Assembly (NCBI RefSeq): GCF_014268655.2
Contig: NZ_JABWQX020000001.1
Location: 2,324,001 to 2,388,000 of the forward strand
Direction: 5' to 3'
DNA length: 64,000 nt
From: Pseudomonas marvdashtae
Lineage (GTDB): Bacteria > Pseudomonadota > Gammaproteobacteria > Pseudomonadales > Pseudomonadaceae
In this document: piece by piece, positions 44,484 through 55,889 of the stretch
Layout: every line of letters begins with the position of its first letter
Numbering within the stretch: position 1 is the stretch's first letter
The notes under the pieces: generated by a model
What the model saw: only the letters and a program-made list of their open reading frames with translations
Told to the model about the DNA's origin: nothing
The model's database searches: none
Position numbers and translations under genes: made by a program

Positions 44484-44555
44484 GCGAGCAATGCGTTTTG
44501 TAGATGGATACACGATTGCAACGAATGTCGGTCCAAAGCCTCATATGACTAATAA

Positions 44556-44591
44556 GCGCCGGCCCTGAGCCCAGGGGCGGTGCGACTTTTT
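44556..44591 (+). terminator. Intrinsic terminator after the CitMHS/porin/hydrolase unit
   Basis: The stem GCGCCG/CCCT pairs with AGGG/CGGTGC, with one G-G mismatch and a six-base loop. CGA and then five T follow. It separates the unit from the trehalose synthase gene. Confidence 0.65.
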
Positions 44592-44613
44592 CATCACGAC
44601 AGGCGATTTTTTT

Positions 44614-46680
<2,067 letters not shown>

Positions 46681-46762
46681 GGCGCAGGGAAGCGAGGAAG
46701 TGTATGAGAGTCAAAAGGAATCCGGAAAAAAGTATCAATGTGCCACTAATGTTATTAGCGTA

Positions 46763-46789
46763 GCTGCCGACACAAGCAGCATCGTTTTT
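46763..46789 (+). terminator. Weak terminator between treS and lipoprotein genes
   Basis: GCTGC and GCAGC form a 5-bp stem with an eight-base loop, followed by ATCG and five T. Confidence 0.4.
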
Positions 46790-46808
46790 AATCATAAGGA
46801 CTTGATGC

Positions 46809-47504
46809 ATGTTTTCTCATACGCTTCGTACCCTGGCAGCATTGACTGTGCTTGCCTGCCTGACGCTCACCGGCTGCGCCCACGTCCAACCCCCGGTACC
46901 GCTGGACAAACAGTTCTGGGATGCCAAGGAACCGACCATTGGCGTGGCCATCAACGTGGTACCCGAACCCGTCCTCGCGCTGACCGGCAACCAGGGACTG
47001 CTGGACCTGGCCATCAACAAGGGCGTCAACAGCAAGCTCAGCGATAATGTCGAGAAATGGCAGGTGCGTGACCTCAACACATTGCCGGACGCGATTGTCG
47101 CCAAGTTGCAAGCCAAGGGTTACAAGGCCAAGCGCATCAACGAGCCGGTGGATCTGAGCAAATACAAGGAAGTGAGTTTCCGCGAAGGCTACACCGCCCG
47201 CGACCTGACACCAATCAAGGCCACCTACGGTGTCGATCGCCTGCTGTTGGTCAACGTGATCGGGACTGGCGCCACCCGTAGTTATTACAGCATCGTGCCG
47301 ACCAGCGTGCCCATGGCACAGGTGTTTGGGCAGGGCATGGTGGTCGATCTGGCCGATAACAAGTTGTTGTGGTTCAAGCCGTTTGCTGTCGTGCAGGCCG
47401 CCCAGGGCGAATGGGACGAGCCTGACTATCCTAATCTGACCAACGCCTTTTATCAGGCCATGGACTCGAGCCGCCAGCAAATGATCACGCCGTTCGAACA
47501 ATGA
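46809..47504 (+). CDS. Lipoprotein of unknown function (1)
   Basis: This 231-residue protein has a lipoprotein signal (RTLAALTVLACLTLTGC; lipobox LTGC, Cys near residue 23), so it is anchored in the outer or inner membrane facing the periplasm. AAGGA lies eight bases before the ATG. The mature protein is soluble-looking, with segments GVAINVVPEPVLALTGNQG and RSYYSIVPTSVPMAQVFGQG. No family is recognised. It overlaps the next lipoprotein gene by ATGA, and the two are probably made together and may interact. Confidence 0.78.
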   Translation: MFSHTLRTLAALTVLACLTLTGCAHVQPPVPLDKQFWDAKEPTIGVAINVVPEPVLALTGNQGLLDLAINKGVNSKLSDNVEKWQVRDLNTLPDAIVAKLQAKGYKAKRINEPVDLSKYKEVSFREGYTARDLTPIKATYGVDRLLLVNVIGTGATRSYYSIVPTSVPMAQVFGQGMVVDLADNKLLWFKPFAVVQAAQGEWDEPDYPNLTNAFYQAMDSSRQQMITPFEQ

Positions 47505-48409
47505 ACCGTGGATTGATGGCGGTCGGCTTGCTCGCCCTGTTGTTGGTGGGGGGATGCGCTCAGAAGCCGGCACCGCAGGCCGGTTTCAAATCGGCGGATG
47601 CGGTGTCCTACGTCCAGGCCCATGGCGTCAAGGTGGATCTACAACTGCCGCAGGCATTTGTCGGTGCCAGCACGGTGGTCGACGCCGAGGCCGCGCAGAA
47701 GGCTGCGTCGTCGAGCCATGCCCTGGTCGCCAGTTCCGGCAACAGCGCCGGGCTCGCCGGTTTGCTGGTTGCCAGCCTGATCAATACCCAGATGGGCAGC
47801 GGCAGCTTGCAGCGCGATGCGGAAAATACCGCCGCCAAGGAATCGCGCCCGCTGGCGGATCTGCTTGCTGGCGTGCCGTTGCAGGAGCGCCTGCAACAGC
47901 GCTTCCAGCAGGCGTCGCTGGCGGCCGGCCTCAAGCAGGGGACGGGCGACATCAACGCCCGGCTGGTCATCGAGCCTAAACTGATGCTTACACCTGATCG
48001 TGGCAGCTTCGTGCTGATCAATCGGGTGCAGGTCCAGGATATCGCCGGTTCGGCGCTGTATCGCATGCGCATCGAAGTCTCCAGCCAGCCGATCAGGCGC
48101 TGCGGCAAGCGTTGCATTGATGACGGCGAGCTGGATCTGGCGCAAGTGACGACAGTGCTCGACGAATGCATTGACGAGTCGATGCGGGTGCTGGCAGCCG
48201 ATCTGATGTTACCGGCGCCGCCGGAAGCGGCCCAGGAAACCCTGCGTTACGTGCTGGATGGACAGCGCGTGGTCGAGCGCGGTTATCAGCTGGCCAACAA
48301 CGGCAATTACTGGCGTTATCGCAACCTCTACGGCGCGGTAAAATCGGTGCCGGTGCCCTTCGAAGACGCGCTGACCCAGGAGCAGTTGCAGAAGGTTTAC
48401 GGTCATTGA
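47501..48409 (+). CDS. Lipoprotein of unknown function (2)
   Basis: This 302-residue protein has a lipobox VGGC (Cys near residue 19, after LMAVGLLALLLVGG). Four or so further Cys lie in RRCGKRCIDDG and DECID near residues 200-225 and could form disulfides in the periplasm. A Gly/Ser/Ala-rich stretch near residues 70-105 resembles a weak membrane-associated or flexible segment. The start is coupled to the previous lipoprotein gene. No known family is recognised. Confidence 0.77.
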   Translation: MNRGLMAVGLLALLLVGGCAQKPAPQAGFKSADAVSYVQAHGVKVDLQLPQAFVGASTVVDAEAAQKAASSSHALVASSGNSAGLAGLLVASLINTQMGSGSLQRDAENTAAKESRPLADLLAGVPLQERLQQRFQQASLAAGLKQGTGDINARLVIEPKLMLTPDRGSFVLINRVQVQDIAGSALYRMRIEVSSQPIRRCGKRCIDDGELDLAQVTTVLDECIDESMRVLAADLMLPAPPEAAQETLRYVLDGQRVVERGYQLANNGNYWRYRNLYGAVKSVPVPFEDALTQEQLQKVYGH

Positions 48410-48439
48410 CCGTGAATCGTTGCCTTGGTCCGCCAAGTG

Positions 48440-48970
48440 TCAGCGTTGGTCCAGCCAATATCGGTTGACCCCACCCCGCGCGCCATACACCGGATCCCGC
48501 TGAGGAAACGACAGCGTGTCGATATTTGCCAGCTGAGCCTCGCTCGGCGCTTCGCGGCAGATGTCGGCCTGCTGGCCGGGTGGGTATGCGCCTACCACGA
48601 GGAAGTCGTCGCTGGAGCCCAGGTTGCAATGCCCGGTACCGGCGGGTAGCAGCAACACATCGCCGGCCTTGACGTCGAGGACTTGTCCACCCGGACCGCC
48701 GATCATCAGTCGCGCCTGGCCGCTGGCAACGCCCAATACCTCGTGGCCTTCGGTGTGATAGTGGTGAAAATCATAAATCCCATAGCGCCATTGCGGCGGC
48801 CAGCCGTGGCTGCGGAACGTCTCTTCCAGGTGGGCGGCCAGGTCCGAGGCCTGGGCCGAAACTGCGTCACGGTAAACCAACACCGGCAGGCGCGGGTTAT
48901 TGGGCACCCAGTCATTGCGCTCCAACATCAGGGTCTGGATGGAGTCCGACATGGCGTTCAGTGTGCTCAT
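48440..48970 (-). CDS. Cupin protein, YjlB-like
   Basis: This 176-residue single-domain cupin has the metal-binding motif HYHTEGHEVLGVASG near residue 73 and the second-motif His in LPAGTGHCNLG. GGAG lies eight bases before the ATG at 48970. The N-terminal part NDWVPNNPRLPVLVYR matches the YjlB group of cupins from Bacillus as I recall it. The function of that group is not known. It lies downstream of the diguanylate cyclase operon on the same strand but is separated by 83 bases. Confidence 0.8.
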   Translation of the reverse strand: MSTLNAMSDSIQTLMLERNDWVPNNPRLPVLVYRDAVSAQASDLAAHLEETFRSHGWPPQWRYGIYDFHHYHTEGHEVLGVASGQARLMIGGPGGQVLDVKAGDVLLLPAGTGHCNLGSSDDFLVVGAYPPGQQADICREAPSEAQLANIDTLSFPQRDPVYGARGGVNRYWLDQR

Positions 48971-49053
48971 CGAAAAATCTCCAGGTCTGTGCACCTATAA
49001 ACTGGACGATGTTTTCGAAGGAGGAGTTCAACCCGGCTGACGGCTACCGCCCG

Positions 49054-49788
49054 TCAACGTTCCTCCTTCATGATCCGCGCCACTTCGCCTGAAGCCTTGA
49101 GCGCTTCGAACGCGCGTTGGGCCTTGGCGACAGTCTCGTCCGGCGTGCTCAGGCTGAAGGCCAGGTAAACCCGGTGGGGCTGCTCATCAAGGGCATAGAC
49201 TTCCTCCAGGGCTTCGAAGTCCACTTGGGCATCTTGGCTCATGAGGCGTGCGGTGTTCTCAGGCATCGGCACGAGCTGGACCTGGCGGTTCAACAGTTTC
49301 TGGAAGTTATCGTGATTGTTCGCCGACACGACCAGTCGGCTGAAACCACGTCCCTGCAAATAAACCTGCTTAGCGTCATTTCGTACCACGCCGATGCTGT
49401 ACTGCTTGGCCTCTTCGAGGCTGCCGACCGTGATGCGTTCACCGCCTCGCAGCTTGTAAAGCCTGCTGGTGGACCGATGTATCTCCCCGACCCACTTGAA
49501 CAGCTGTTCACGGGCCGGGGTGCGATCCAGCGGAAAGATCAGCACGTTGGGCTCGTGCAGCGCCATTTCATAGGCCCGCGCCCATGGATACAGCGCCATG
49601 TGGTGGTCGCTGAGACCGGCCTGCTTCAAGGTTTCCGAGGCGATACGGATACCGGGTCCGACCAGCTTCTCGTCTCGCAGATAGGCGTACAGCGAGTCTT
49701 CGGTGACGACCTCGATGGTCTCGGCTTGGCTTTTGAAGCTGATCAAGGCCAGGAGCACGCAAGAGTAGAGCATCAGACGGTGGCGCAT
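49054..49788 (-). CDS. Periplasmic amino acid-binding-like protein (1)
   Basis: This 244-residue SBP_bac_3-like protein has a signal peptide ending near residue 22 (LYSCVLLALISFKSQA, then ETIEVV). It shares the segment PWARAYEMAL...NVLIFPLDRTPAREQLFKWVGEI with the binding protein encoded at 51159, so the two are paralogs. No permease or ATPase gene is near. It is the last gene of an operon whose middle gene is a diguanylate cyclase. A role in sensing rather than uptake is likely. Confidence 0.83.
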   Translation of the reverse strand: MRHRLMLYSCVLLALISFKSQAETIEVVTEDSLYAYLRDEKLVGPGIRIASETLKQAGLSDHHMALYPWARAYEMALHEPNVLIFPLDRTPAREQLFKWVGEIHRSTSRLYKLRGGERITVGSLEEAKQYSIGVVRNDAKQVYLQGRGFSRLVVSANNHDNFQKLLNRQVQLVPMPENTARLMSQDAQVDFEALEEVYALDEQPHRVYLAFSLSTPDETVAKAQRAFEALKASGEVARIMKEER

Positions 49789-49813
49789 AGAGACCTCATG
49801 GCTGGCGATGATG

Positions 49814-51157
49814 TCAGAGGGAAACGCGATTGCGCCCCTGGTGCTTGGCTCGATACAACGCCTGGTCTGCGCGCTGCATCAGTTGATCGAAATGATCCAT
49901 GGCCTCGGGGTCCAGTTCGGCGACGCCGATGCTCAGCGTGACAAACGGCGAGACCGATGAGCCGCTGTGGGGCAATTCCCGCTCGGCCAGGGCGATGCGC
50001 AGCCGTTGAGCCGCGTCGCCAGCCTGTTGTGCATTGATGTTGGGCAGTACGACGACGAACTCCTCGCCACCGATGCGCGCGACCAATTCGCCGGAGCGCC
50101 CGAACACGTCACGCAGGATTTCGGCAATCTGCTGCAAGCACTGGTCGCCGTTCATGTGGCCGTAGGTGTCGTTGTAGATCTTGAAAAAATCCACGTCGCA
50201 CATGAGCACGGCCAACGGCGTATGGTGGCGGACCGCGCGGCGAAATTCGATTTCCTTCAGTTCGTCGAAATGGCGACGATTAGCCAGTCCCGTCAAGGCA
50301 TCGTGACGCGACAAGGCTTCGAGGGCCTGGTTGGCTGCCCGGAGTTCCGCTGTGCGCGCCTCGACCAGTTCAACCAACTGATCGCGGCTGGCGGCGATCG
50401 CCAGTTCGTCCGAACGCTGGCGCTCCAGGTGGGCATGCAGATTGTCCTGCAGTTCGTTGACCTGGGATTCGAGCAGGCTCAGTTCGTCCTGGCGGTCCAC
50501 CGAGCGTTGCAGCTTGAGGTGATGCTTGAGGGTCTGCGGAGCGAGCTCGCCCAAATGCCGGGCAATATGCACCACGTGGATCGTCACCAGGCGATTGAAC
50601 ATGGTCATGACCAGCCCGGCGAGCAGCATCGATTGGATGATCTGCGTGATGACGATGCTGCGCGCTTCACCCCACAGGCGCTTCCAGAGCAGTTGGTTAT
50701 CGCCTTCGATGGTCAGCTCACCGACTTTTTCATGGGCTCCGAGATAGGGCTGAGCGATTAGCTGGCGCTGCAGCACCGGTGCCGCGCCCGCGTTGCCGGT
50801 GGTGTAGCGATTGCGCTCAATGGTTTCCGGCGAACGGCCGGGCCGCAGGACATTGAGCACTACGCGTCCGACCGGCGCGGCATTCGCGACACTGTTGAGC
50901 TGCTTGTCCAGGGATTCGCTGTCCATTTCCCAAATGGCATGGGCCAAGGTGTCCTGGAACACCTGGTCGATCAGGCCAAGCTCGGAATTCATCTCCGCCA
51001 AATTGCTTTCCCAGGCCAGCCAGGTGCGCCACGTCACCATCGCCAGGGTAAAAAACAGGCAGAACAACAAGGTCGCCAGCACCAGGCGCCGTCCCAGGGA
51101 GCTGAGTGCCTTGGTCGGTGATCGGTGAGAGGAGCCCGGTCCGAAGTTGCTGTCCAT
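49814..51157 (-). CDS. Membrane diguanylate cyclase (GGDEF)
   Basis: This 447-residue protein has a membrane helix near residues 25-45, a periplasmic region to about 165, and a second helix near 167-190. A HAMP-like/coiled-coil linker follows, then a GGDEF domain from about residue 290. The active site reads ARIGGEEFVVV, so it should make cyclic di-GMP. The inhibitory I-site (RxxD) is not intact: the position reads RSGE. Its gene starts one base after the stop of a binding-protein gene and is followed by a second one. The binding proteins may signal through the periplasmic region. Confidence 0.9.
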   Translation of the reverse strand: MDSNFGPGSSHRSPTKALSSLGRRLVLATLLFCLFFTLAMVTWRTWLAWESNLAEMNSELGLIDQVFQDTLAHAIWEMDSESLDKQLNSVANAAPVGRVVLNVLRPGRSPETIERNRYTTGNAGAAPVLQRQLIAQPYLGAHEKVGELTIEGDNQLLWKRLWGEARSIVITQIIQSMLLAGLVMTMFNRLVTIHVVHIARHLGELAPQTLKHHLKLQRSVDRQDELSLLESQVNELQDNLHAHLERQRSDELAIAASRDQLVELVEARTAELRAANQALEALSRHDALTGLANRRHFDELKEIEFRRAVRHHTPLAVLMCDVDFFKIYNDTYGHMNGDQCLQQIAEILRDVFGRSGELVARIGGEEFVVVLPNINAQQAGDAAQRLRIALAERELPHSGSSVSPFVTLSIGVAELDPEAMDHFDQLMQRADQALYRAKHQGRNRVSL

Positions 51158-51158
51158 C

Positions 51159-51929
51159 TCATAACCACTTGCGCGCGATGGCGTCGTAGACGCCGTTGCG
51201 ACGAATGGTCTCCAGGCCGGCGCGGAATTTCTCGACAGTCTGTGCCGGTGTGTTGCGGCTGAACGCCATGTTCAAGCCGTCAGCGCTGCTGAGCTCGGGC
51301 AGTGGCAGCGACTTGATCAATACTTTTTCCGGATCTTCGCCATTCTGGCGAGTCAGGTACAAGGCGTTGAGTTCGTTGGAAATCCACAACTCCACATGAT
51401 CGACCTTGAGCTTGCGGTAGTTATGTTCGTATTTGCTGCTGGACTGCAATTCCTCGCCGATGCGAAAACCCTTCGAGACGAGAAATTGCTCCCCCACGTC
51501 CTGATTGACGGTCGCGATCTGGTGACCGTGGGCATCGGCCAGGGAGTTGAGCTTCACCGGCCGTTCGGCCAGCGAGTAGATATACCATTGGGTCGGGGCG
51601 ATGGCGCCGATCCATTGGAACAGGGATTCGCGCGCGGGAGTGCGGACGATCGAATAGATCAACACGTTGCTTTCATTGAGCGCCAGTTCGTAAGCGCGCG
51701 CCCAAGGCATGGGCTGGATCGAAGCCTCGACGCCGATTTCCTTGAGCACGGCCTCGACCACCTCGGTGCTCATGCCCGTCACTCGACCGTTCTGGGTCAT
51801 GTTATAGGGCGGCAATTCCTCCGTCACAATGCGTAACGGCGGCTCTGCTGCGAGGGCCGATGCCGATCCACCTGCAATCAGGAGCATCAAGGCAACCATC
51901 GTCAGTAAACGGTTAAGCTGCAGAACCAT
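51159..51929 (-). CDS. Periplasmic amino acid-binding-like protein (2)
   Basis: This 256-residue SBP_bac_3-like protein has a signal peptide ending near residue 28 (LLTMVALMLLIAGGSASALAA, then EPPLRIV). It resembles the protein encoded at 49054 throughout, with the common segment PMPWARAYELAL and NVLIYSIVRTPARESLFQWIG. It is the first gene of the operon, one base before the diguanylate cyclase start. No transporter genes accompany it. I infer that it binds a periplasmic ligand and acts on the cyclase. Confidence 0.84.
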   Translation of the reverse strand: MVLQLNRLLTMVALMLLIAGGSASALAAEPPLRIVTEELPPYNMTQNGRVTGMSTEVVEAVLKEIGVEASIQPMPWARAYELALNESNVLIYSIVRTPARESLFQWIGAIAPTQWYIYSLAERPVKLNSLADAHGHQIATVNQDVGEQFLVSKGFRIGEELQSSSKYEHNYRKLKVDHVELWISNELNALYLTRQNGEDPEKVLIKSLPLPELSSADGLNMAFSRNTPAQTVEKFRAGLETIRRNGVYDAIARKWL

Positions 51930-52161
51930 TGATCATTACCCTATTCAACCAGCAGAGCCCGGCGAGGCCGGAGGGCCGCCGTCATAAGGGTTATCGGCTG
52001 GGTGGGGGACTGCTTGAGCGGGCCTTCAAACGCATGGGGCGGACCGCTCTAGCACGTGGCCGCCAGAACGTATCCCCGGTGAACCTTGCGGCGATACAGC
52101 ACTCACTTGTCAGGTAGCTGCCTTGGCTGAGCCAACTGTTTTTTGCCGATAAGGAATTCGC

Positions 52162-53898
52162 ATGGATCAAATTTCGAGCCCGCACGTGCGCCCCGTAGAG
52201 CGCGAATTCAGCCCGCGCGCGGTGATCACGGGAATCGTGCTTGGCATCCTCCTGACGCCTTCCAATGTCTATGCGGGATTGAAAATCGGCTGGTCGTTCA
52301 ACATGTCGATCATCGCCTTGCTGGTCGGCTATGGCATCTGGCAGGGCTTGGCCAAGCGCTCGACCGGACGACTGCCCTGGACGCTGCATGAAAGCAACAT
52401 CAACCAGACCGTAGCGTCGGCTGCGGCGTCGATCATTTCCGGCGGGCTGGTGGCGCCCATTCCGGCGTATACCTTGCTGACTGGCCAGCAACTTGACGCG
52501 GTGCCGATGGTTGCCTGGGTCTTCTCGGTGAGCTTCCTGGGCATCTGGATCGCCTGGTACCTGCGACCGTCACTGCTCAACGACAAGGCACTGAAGTTTC
52601 CCGAGGGGATGGCGACCCTGGAAACCCTGCTGCATATCTACAACCATGGCCATGAAGCGGCGACGCGCTTGAAGGTGCTGCTGGGGGCGGCGCTGTTGTC
52701 CGGGGTGACCAAATGGGTCGATACCTTTTGGTGGGCCATCCCACGCTGGTCGCCCAGCGTGCCGTTGGAGCGCCTGACGTTTACCGCCGATCCTTCACTG
52801 CTGCTGGTGGGGTTCGGCGGCATCATCGGCATCCGCGTCGGCTTGACCCTGCTGCTCGGCGCATTGCTGGCGTGGGGCGGGCTGGCGCCATGGTTGCTGG
52901 ACAATGGCCTGGTGCAGTTGCCGCCCGGCAGCAGTGGCCCGCAGTTCGCGGTGCTGGTGGAATGGTTGCTATGGCCGGGCGTGAGCTTGATGGTTTGCGC
53001 GACGTTGGCGTCCCTGGCGATTCGCTTGTGGGCGTTGCACACTTCCACCAAGGCCAGCGGCGGCGCGACCTGGGTGATCCCCAAGGCCGGGCCCGCCGTT
53101 GGTTTCCTGTTGGCCATTGTCCTGGTGGTGAGCCTGCAAGCACTTTTGTTCGGCATCAATCCATGGATGGCGCTGCTGACCATTCCCTTGGCCATCTGCC
53201 TGGCGGCAGTGGCGGCCCGGGTTGTCGGCGCCACGGGCATTCCGCCGATTGGCGCCATCGGCCAATTGTCCCAGTTGAGCTTTGGCATCGTCGCCCCGGG
53301 GCAGGTGCCGATCAATCTGATGAGTGCCAATACCGCCGGCGGATCGGCCGGGCAATGCACGGACTTGATGAACGATTTCAAGGTCGGCCGGGCGATTGGT
53401 GCCACGCCACGCAAGCAGTTGATGGCCCAGACCCTGGGCATTTTCATCGGCAGTATTGTCGGCGTGCTGGCCTATCTTGCGCTGATTCCAGACCCGCAAA
53501 CCATGCTGCTCACCGAAGAGTGGCCGGCCCCGGCGGTCGCCACCTGGAAAGCCGTGGCGCAAACCCTGACCCATGGCCTGGACTCCTTGTCAGCCAGCAT
53601 CCGCTGGGCGATCTTCATCGGCGGCGTTGCCGGTTTGCTGTTGGGCATTCTCGACAGCGTGCTGCCGGCGCATCGTGCCCGCTACCTGCCCAGCACGGCA
53701 GCCTTGGGCCTGGCCTTTGTCCTGCCAGCCTCGGTGTCGCTGATGATGGCCCTCGGCGCGGTGCTCACCTGGTTGGTGAGCTGCCGCTGGCCGAGCCTCA
53801 CCGAACGCTTTGCGATTACGGCCGCGGCGGGGTTGATTGCCGGCGAGAGTATCACCGGGGTGGGGGCGTCGTTGTGGGAGATGGTCGGGAATCTCTGA
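52162..53898 (+). CDS. OPT-family oligopeptide/metal-chelate transporter
   Basis: This 578-residue inner-membrane protein has about 14 membrane segments. AAGGA lies six bases before the ATG. OPT features are LTPSNVYAGLKIGWSFNMSI near the start, SNINQTVASAAASIISGGLVAP, KFPEGMATLETLL, and the later NLMSANTAGGSAGQCTDLMNDFKVG. Bacterial OPT members carry oligopeptides or metal chelates using the proton gradient. No peptidase or regulator gene is adjacent. It is followed by a pair of inverted REP elements. Confidence 0.87.
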   Translation: MDQISSPHVRPVEREFSPRAVITGIVLGILLTPSNVYAGLKIGWSFNMSIIALLVGYGIWQGLAKRSTGRLPWTLHESNINQTVASAAASIISGGLVAPIPAYTLLTGQQLDAVPMVAWVFSVSFLGIWIAWYLRPSLLNDKALKFPEGMATLETLLHIYNHGHEAATRLKVLLGAALLSGVTKWVDTFWWAIPRWSPSVPLERLTFTADPSLLLVGFGGIIGIRVGLTLLLGALLAWGGLAPWLLDNGLVQLPPGSSGPQFAVLVEWLLWPGVSLMVCATLASLAIRLWALHTSTKASGGATWVIPKAGPAVGFLLAIVLVVSLQALLFGINPWMALLTIPLAICLAAVAARVVGATGIPPIGAIGQLSQLSFGIVAPGQVPINLMSANTAGGSAGQCTDLMNDFKVGRAIGATPRKQLMAQTLGIFIGSIVGVLAYLALIPDPQTMLLTEEWPAPAVATWKAVAQTLTHGLDSLSASIRWAIFIGGVAGLLLGILDSVLPAHRARYLPSTAALGLAFVLPASVSLMMALGAVLTWLVSCRWPSLTERFAITAAAGLIAGESITGVGASLWEMVGNL

Positions 53899-53902
53899 AG
53901 GC

Positions 53903-54038
53903 CCTGTGGCGAGGGGATTTATCCCCGTTGGGCTGCGCAGCGGCCCCCAGACCAGCCGACCCGGTGTGTCAGCAAGATGGAGCTCACTGTTTTAGGGCTG
54001 CTACGCAGCCCAGCGGGGATAAATCCCCTCGCCACAGG
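53903..54038. repeat. Pair of inverted REP elements
   Basis: One arm at 53903-53947 (CCTGTGGCGAGGGGATTTAT and onward) reappears inverted at 53996-54038. Each has its own internal GGGGAT/ATCCCC stem. Such paired elements are common between convergent genes of fluorescent pseudomonads and are probably mobilised by a REP-associated transposase elsewhere. They lie between the OPT and IlvD/Edd genes. Confidence 0.8.
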
Positions 54039-54058
54039 AAGCGGGTTGGCGCATCTAG

Positions 54059-55843
54059 TCAATGAGAATGCCGCGGCTCCCCACTGCGGGCGATCACGCG
54101 CAAATGCAAGGTGGCCGGCTCCAGGCAGCCTCCCGTGGACAGCTGCCCAACCAATTGTCGATACAGTTCCTGCCAGGGCGTCTGCGAAGGCGGGATACTC
54201 GGGGTCCACTCGCTTCGGCGCCGCTCCATCTCGGCGTCGTCGACCAGCAGGTTCACGGTGCGGGTGTTCAGGTCCACTTGCAGACGGTCGTTGGTCTGCA
54301 GCAGCGCCAGGCCACCGCCCACGGCTGCTTCCGGGGACATATTGAGGATCGACGGGCTCGCCGATGTGCCGCTTTGGCGACCATCGCCGAGGCAGGGCAG
54401 GGAGTCGATGCCTTGTTTGATCAGCGCCGCCGGCGGGGCCATGTTCACCACCTCGGCGCTGCCGGGATAGCCCACGGTGCCGACGCCACGAATCACCAGG
54501 ATGCAGCGCTCGTCGATGTCCAGCGCCGGGTCATCGATCCGTGCGTGATAATCCTCCGGTCCTTCAAATACGATGGCCCGTGCCTCGAAGCTGTTCTCGG
54601 CACCGGGCTCGGACAGGTAGGTCTTGCGAAACGCTTCGCCCACCACCGACATCTTCATGATCGCGCTGTCGAAGAAATTGCCGCTGAGCACGATGAAGCC
54701 GGCACGGTGCTTGAGCGGGGTTTCAAACGGGTAGATAACGTCGGCGTTGCTGGTCAGGCTGCTGCTGACGATCTCGCCAATCGACTTGCCGCTGACCGTG
54801 GCGCAGTGTTCGTGCAGGCGCCCGGCCTTCTGCAATTCATGCATGACGGCCGGCACGCCCCCGGCGCGGTGGAAGCCTTCGCCCAGGTACTTGCCGGCCG
54901 GCATGCAGTTGACCAGCAGCGGCACGTCTTCACCGATCCGTTGCCAGTCGTCCAGGCTCAACTCGACGCCCATGTGCCGGGCAATGGCGATCAGGTGCGG
55001 CGGGCAGTTGCTCGATGCACCGAGTGCCGAGGCGACGGCAATGGCATTCTCGAACGCTTCGCGGGTCATGATCTGGGATGGGCGCACGTCCTGGCGAACC
55101 AGGTCGCAGATGCGCTTGCCGGTGGCGTAGGCCATTTGGCCGCGCTCGCGATAGGGCGCCGGAATGCTCGCGCAACCGGGCAGCGACATGCCCAGGGCTT
55201 CGGCCAGGGCGTTCATCGACAGGGCCGTGCCCATGGTGTTGCAGTGACCCACCGATGGCGATGCCGCGGTGGTCATTTCCATGAAACCTTCGTAGTCGAT
55301 TTCGCCGGCGGCCATCAGGTTGCGCGCATGCCAGAGCACCGTGCCGGAGCCGATCAATTCGCCCTTGTGATGGCCGTCGAGCATCGGCCCGCCGGACAGC
55401 ACGATGGCGGGCAGGTCGGTGGTCGCCGCCGCCATCAGGCAGGCGGGGGTGGTCTTGTCGCAACCGGTGGTGAGCACCACGCCATCCAATGGATAACCAT
55501 GGAGAATTTCCACCAAGCCCAGATAGGCCAGGTTACGGTCCAGCGCGGCGGTGGGCCGGCGCGACTGTTCGGCAATCGGGTGCACCGGGAATTCCATGGG
55601 AATGCCGCCGGCATCGCGGATACCGGCCTTGACCCGTTGGGCCAGTTCCAAGTGATGACGATTGCAGGGCGTCAGGTCGCTGCCGGTCTGGGCAATGCCG
55701 ATGATCGGCCGGCCCGATTGCAGCTCTTCGCGGGTCATGCCGTAGTTCATGTAGCGTTCGACGTACAGGGCGGTCATGTCGGCGTGGGCCGGGTCATTGA
55801 ACCATTGCTCGCTGCGCAGGCGGCGTTTTGGCGTGTCACTCAT
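54059..55843 (-). CDS. IlvD/Edd-family sugar-acid dehydratase (arabonate/xylonate type)
   Basis: This 594-residue iron-sulfur dehydratase has cluster Cys residues in DLTPCNRHH, TTGCDKTTPACLM and VGHCNTMGT (about residues 60, 129 and 201). The C-terminal signature is TSASPSILNMSPEAAVGGG. The length and GCDKTTPA motif match the sugar-acid branch (L-arabonate, D-xylonate, L-fuconate-like) rather than amino acid synthesis. It would turn an aldonic acid into a 2-keto-3-deoxy acid. It is co-transcribed with an FAH-family gene 47 bases upstream, and a LysR gene is divergent. Confidence 0.87.
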   Translation of the reverse strand: MSDTPKRRLRSEQWFNDPAHADMTALYVERYMNYGMTREELQSGRPIIGIAQTGSDLTPCNRHHLELAQRVKAGIRDAGGIPMEFPVHPIAEQSRRPTAALDRNLAYLGLVEILHGYPLDGVVLTTGCDKTTPACLMAAATTDLPAIVLSGGPMLDGHHKGELIGSGTVLWHARNLMAAGEIDYEGFMEMTTAASPSVGHCNTMGTALSMNALAEALGMSLPGCASIPAPYRERGQMAYATGKRICDLVRQDVRPSQIMTREAFENAIAVASALGASSNCPPHLIAIARHMGVELSLDDWQRIGEDVPLLVNCMPAGKYLGEGFHRAGGVPAVMHELQKAGRLHEHCATVSGKSIGEIVSSSLTSNADVIYPFETPLKHRAGFIVLSGNFFDSAIMKMSVVGEAFRKTYLSEPGAENSFEARAIVFEGPEDYHARIDDPALDIDERCILVIRGVGTVGYPGSAEVVNMAPPAALIKQGIDSLPCLGDGRQSGTSASPSILNMSPEAAVGGGLALLQTNDRLQVDLNTRTVNLLVDDAEMERRRSEWTPSIPPSQTPWQELYRQLVGQLSTGGCLEPATLHLRVIARSGEPRHSH

Positions 55844-55889
55844 GATTCATTTCTCTCTTGTAATTGGATGAATCGACGATCTGTCGTGC

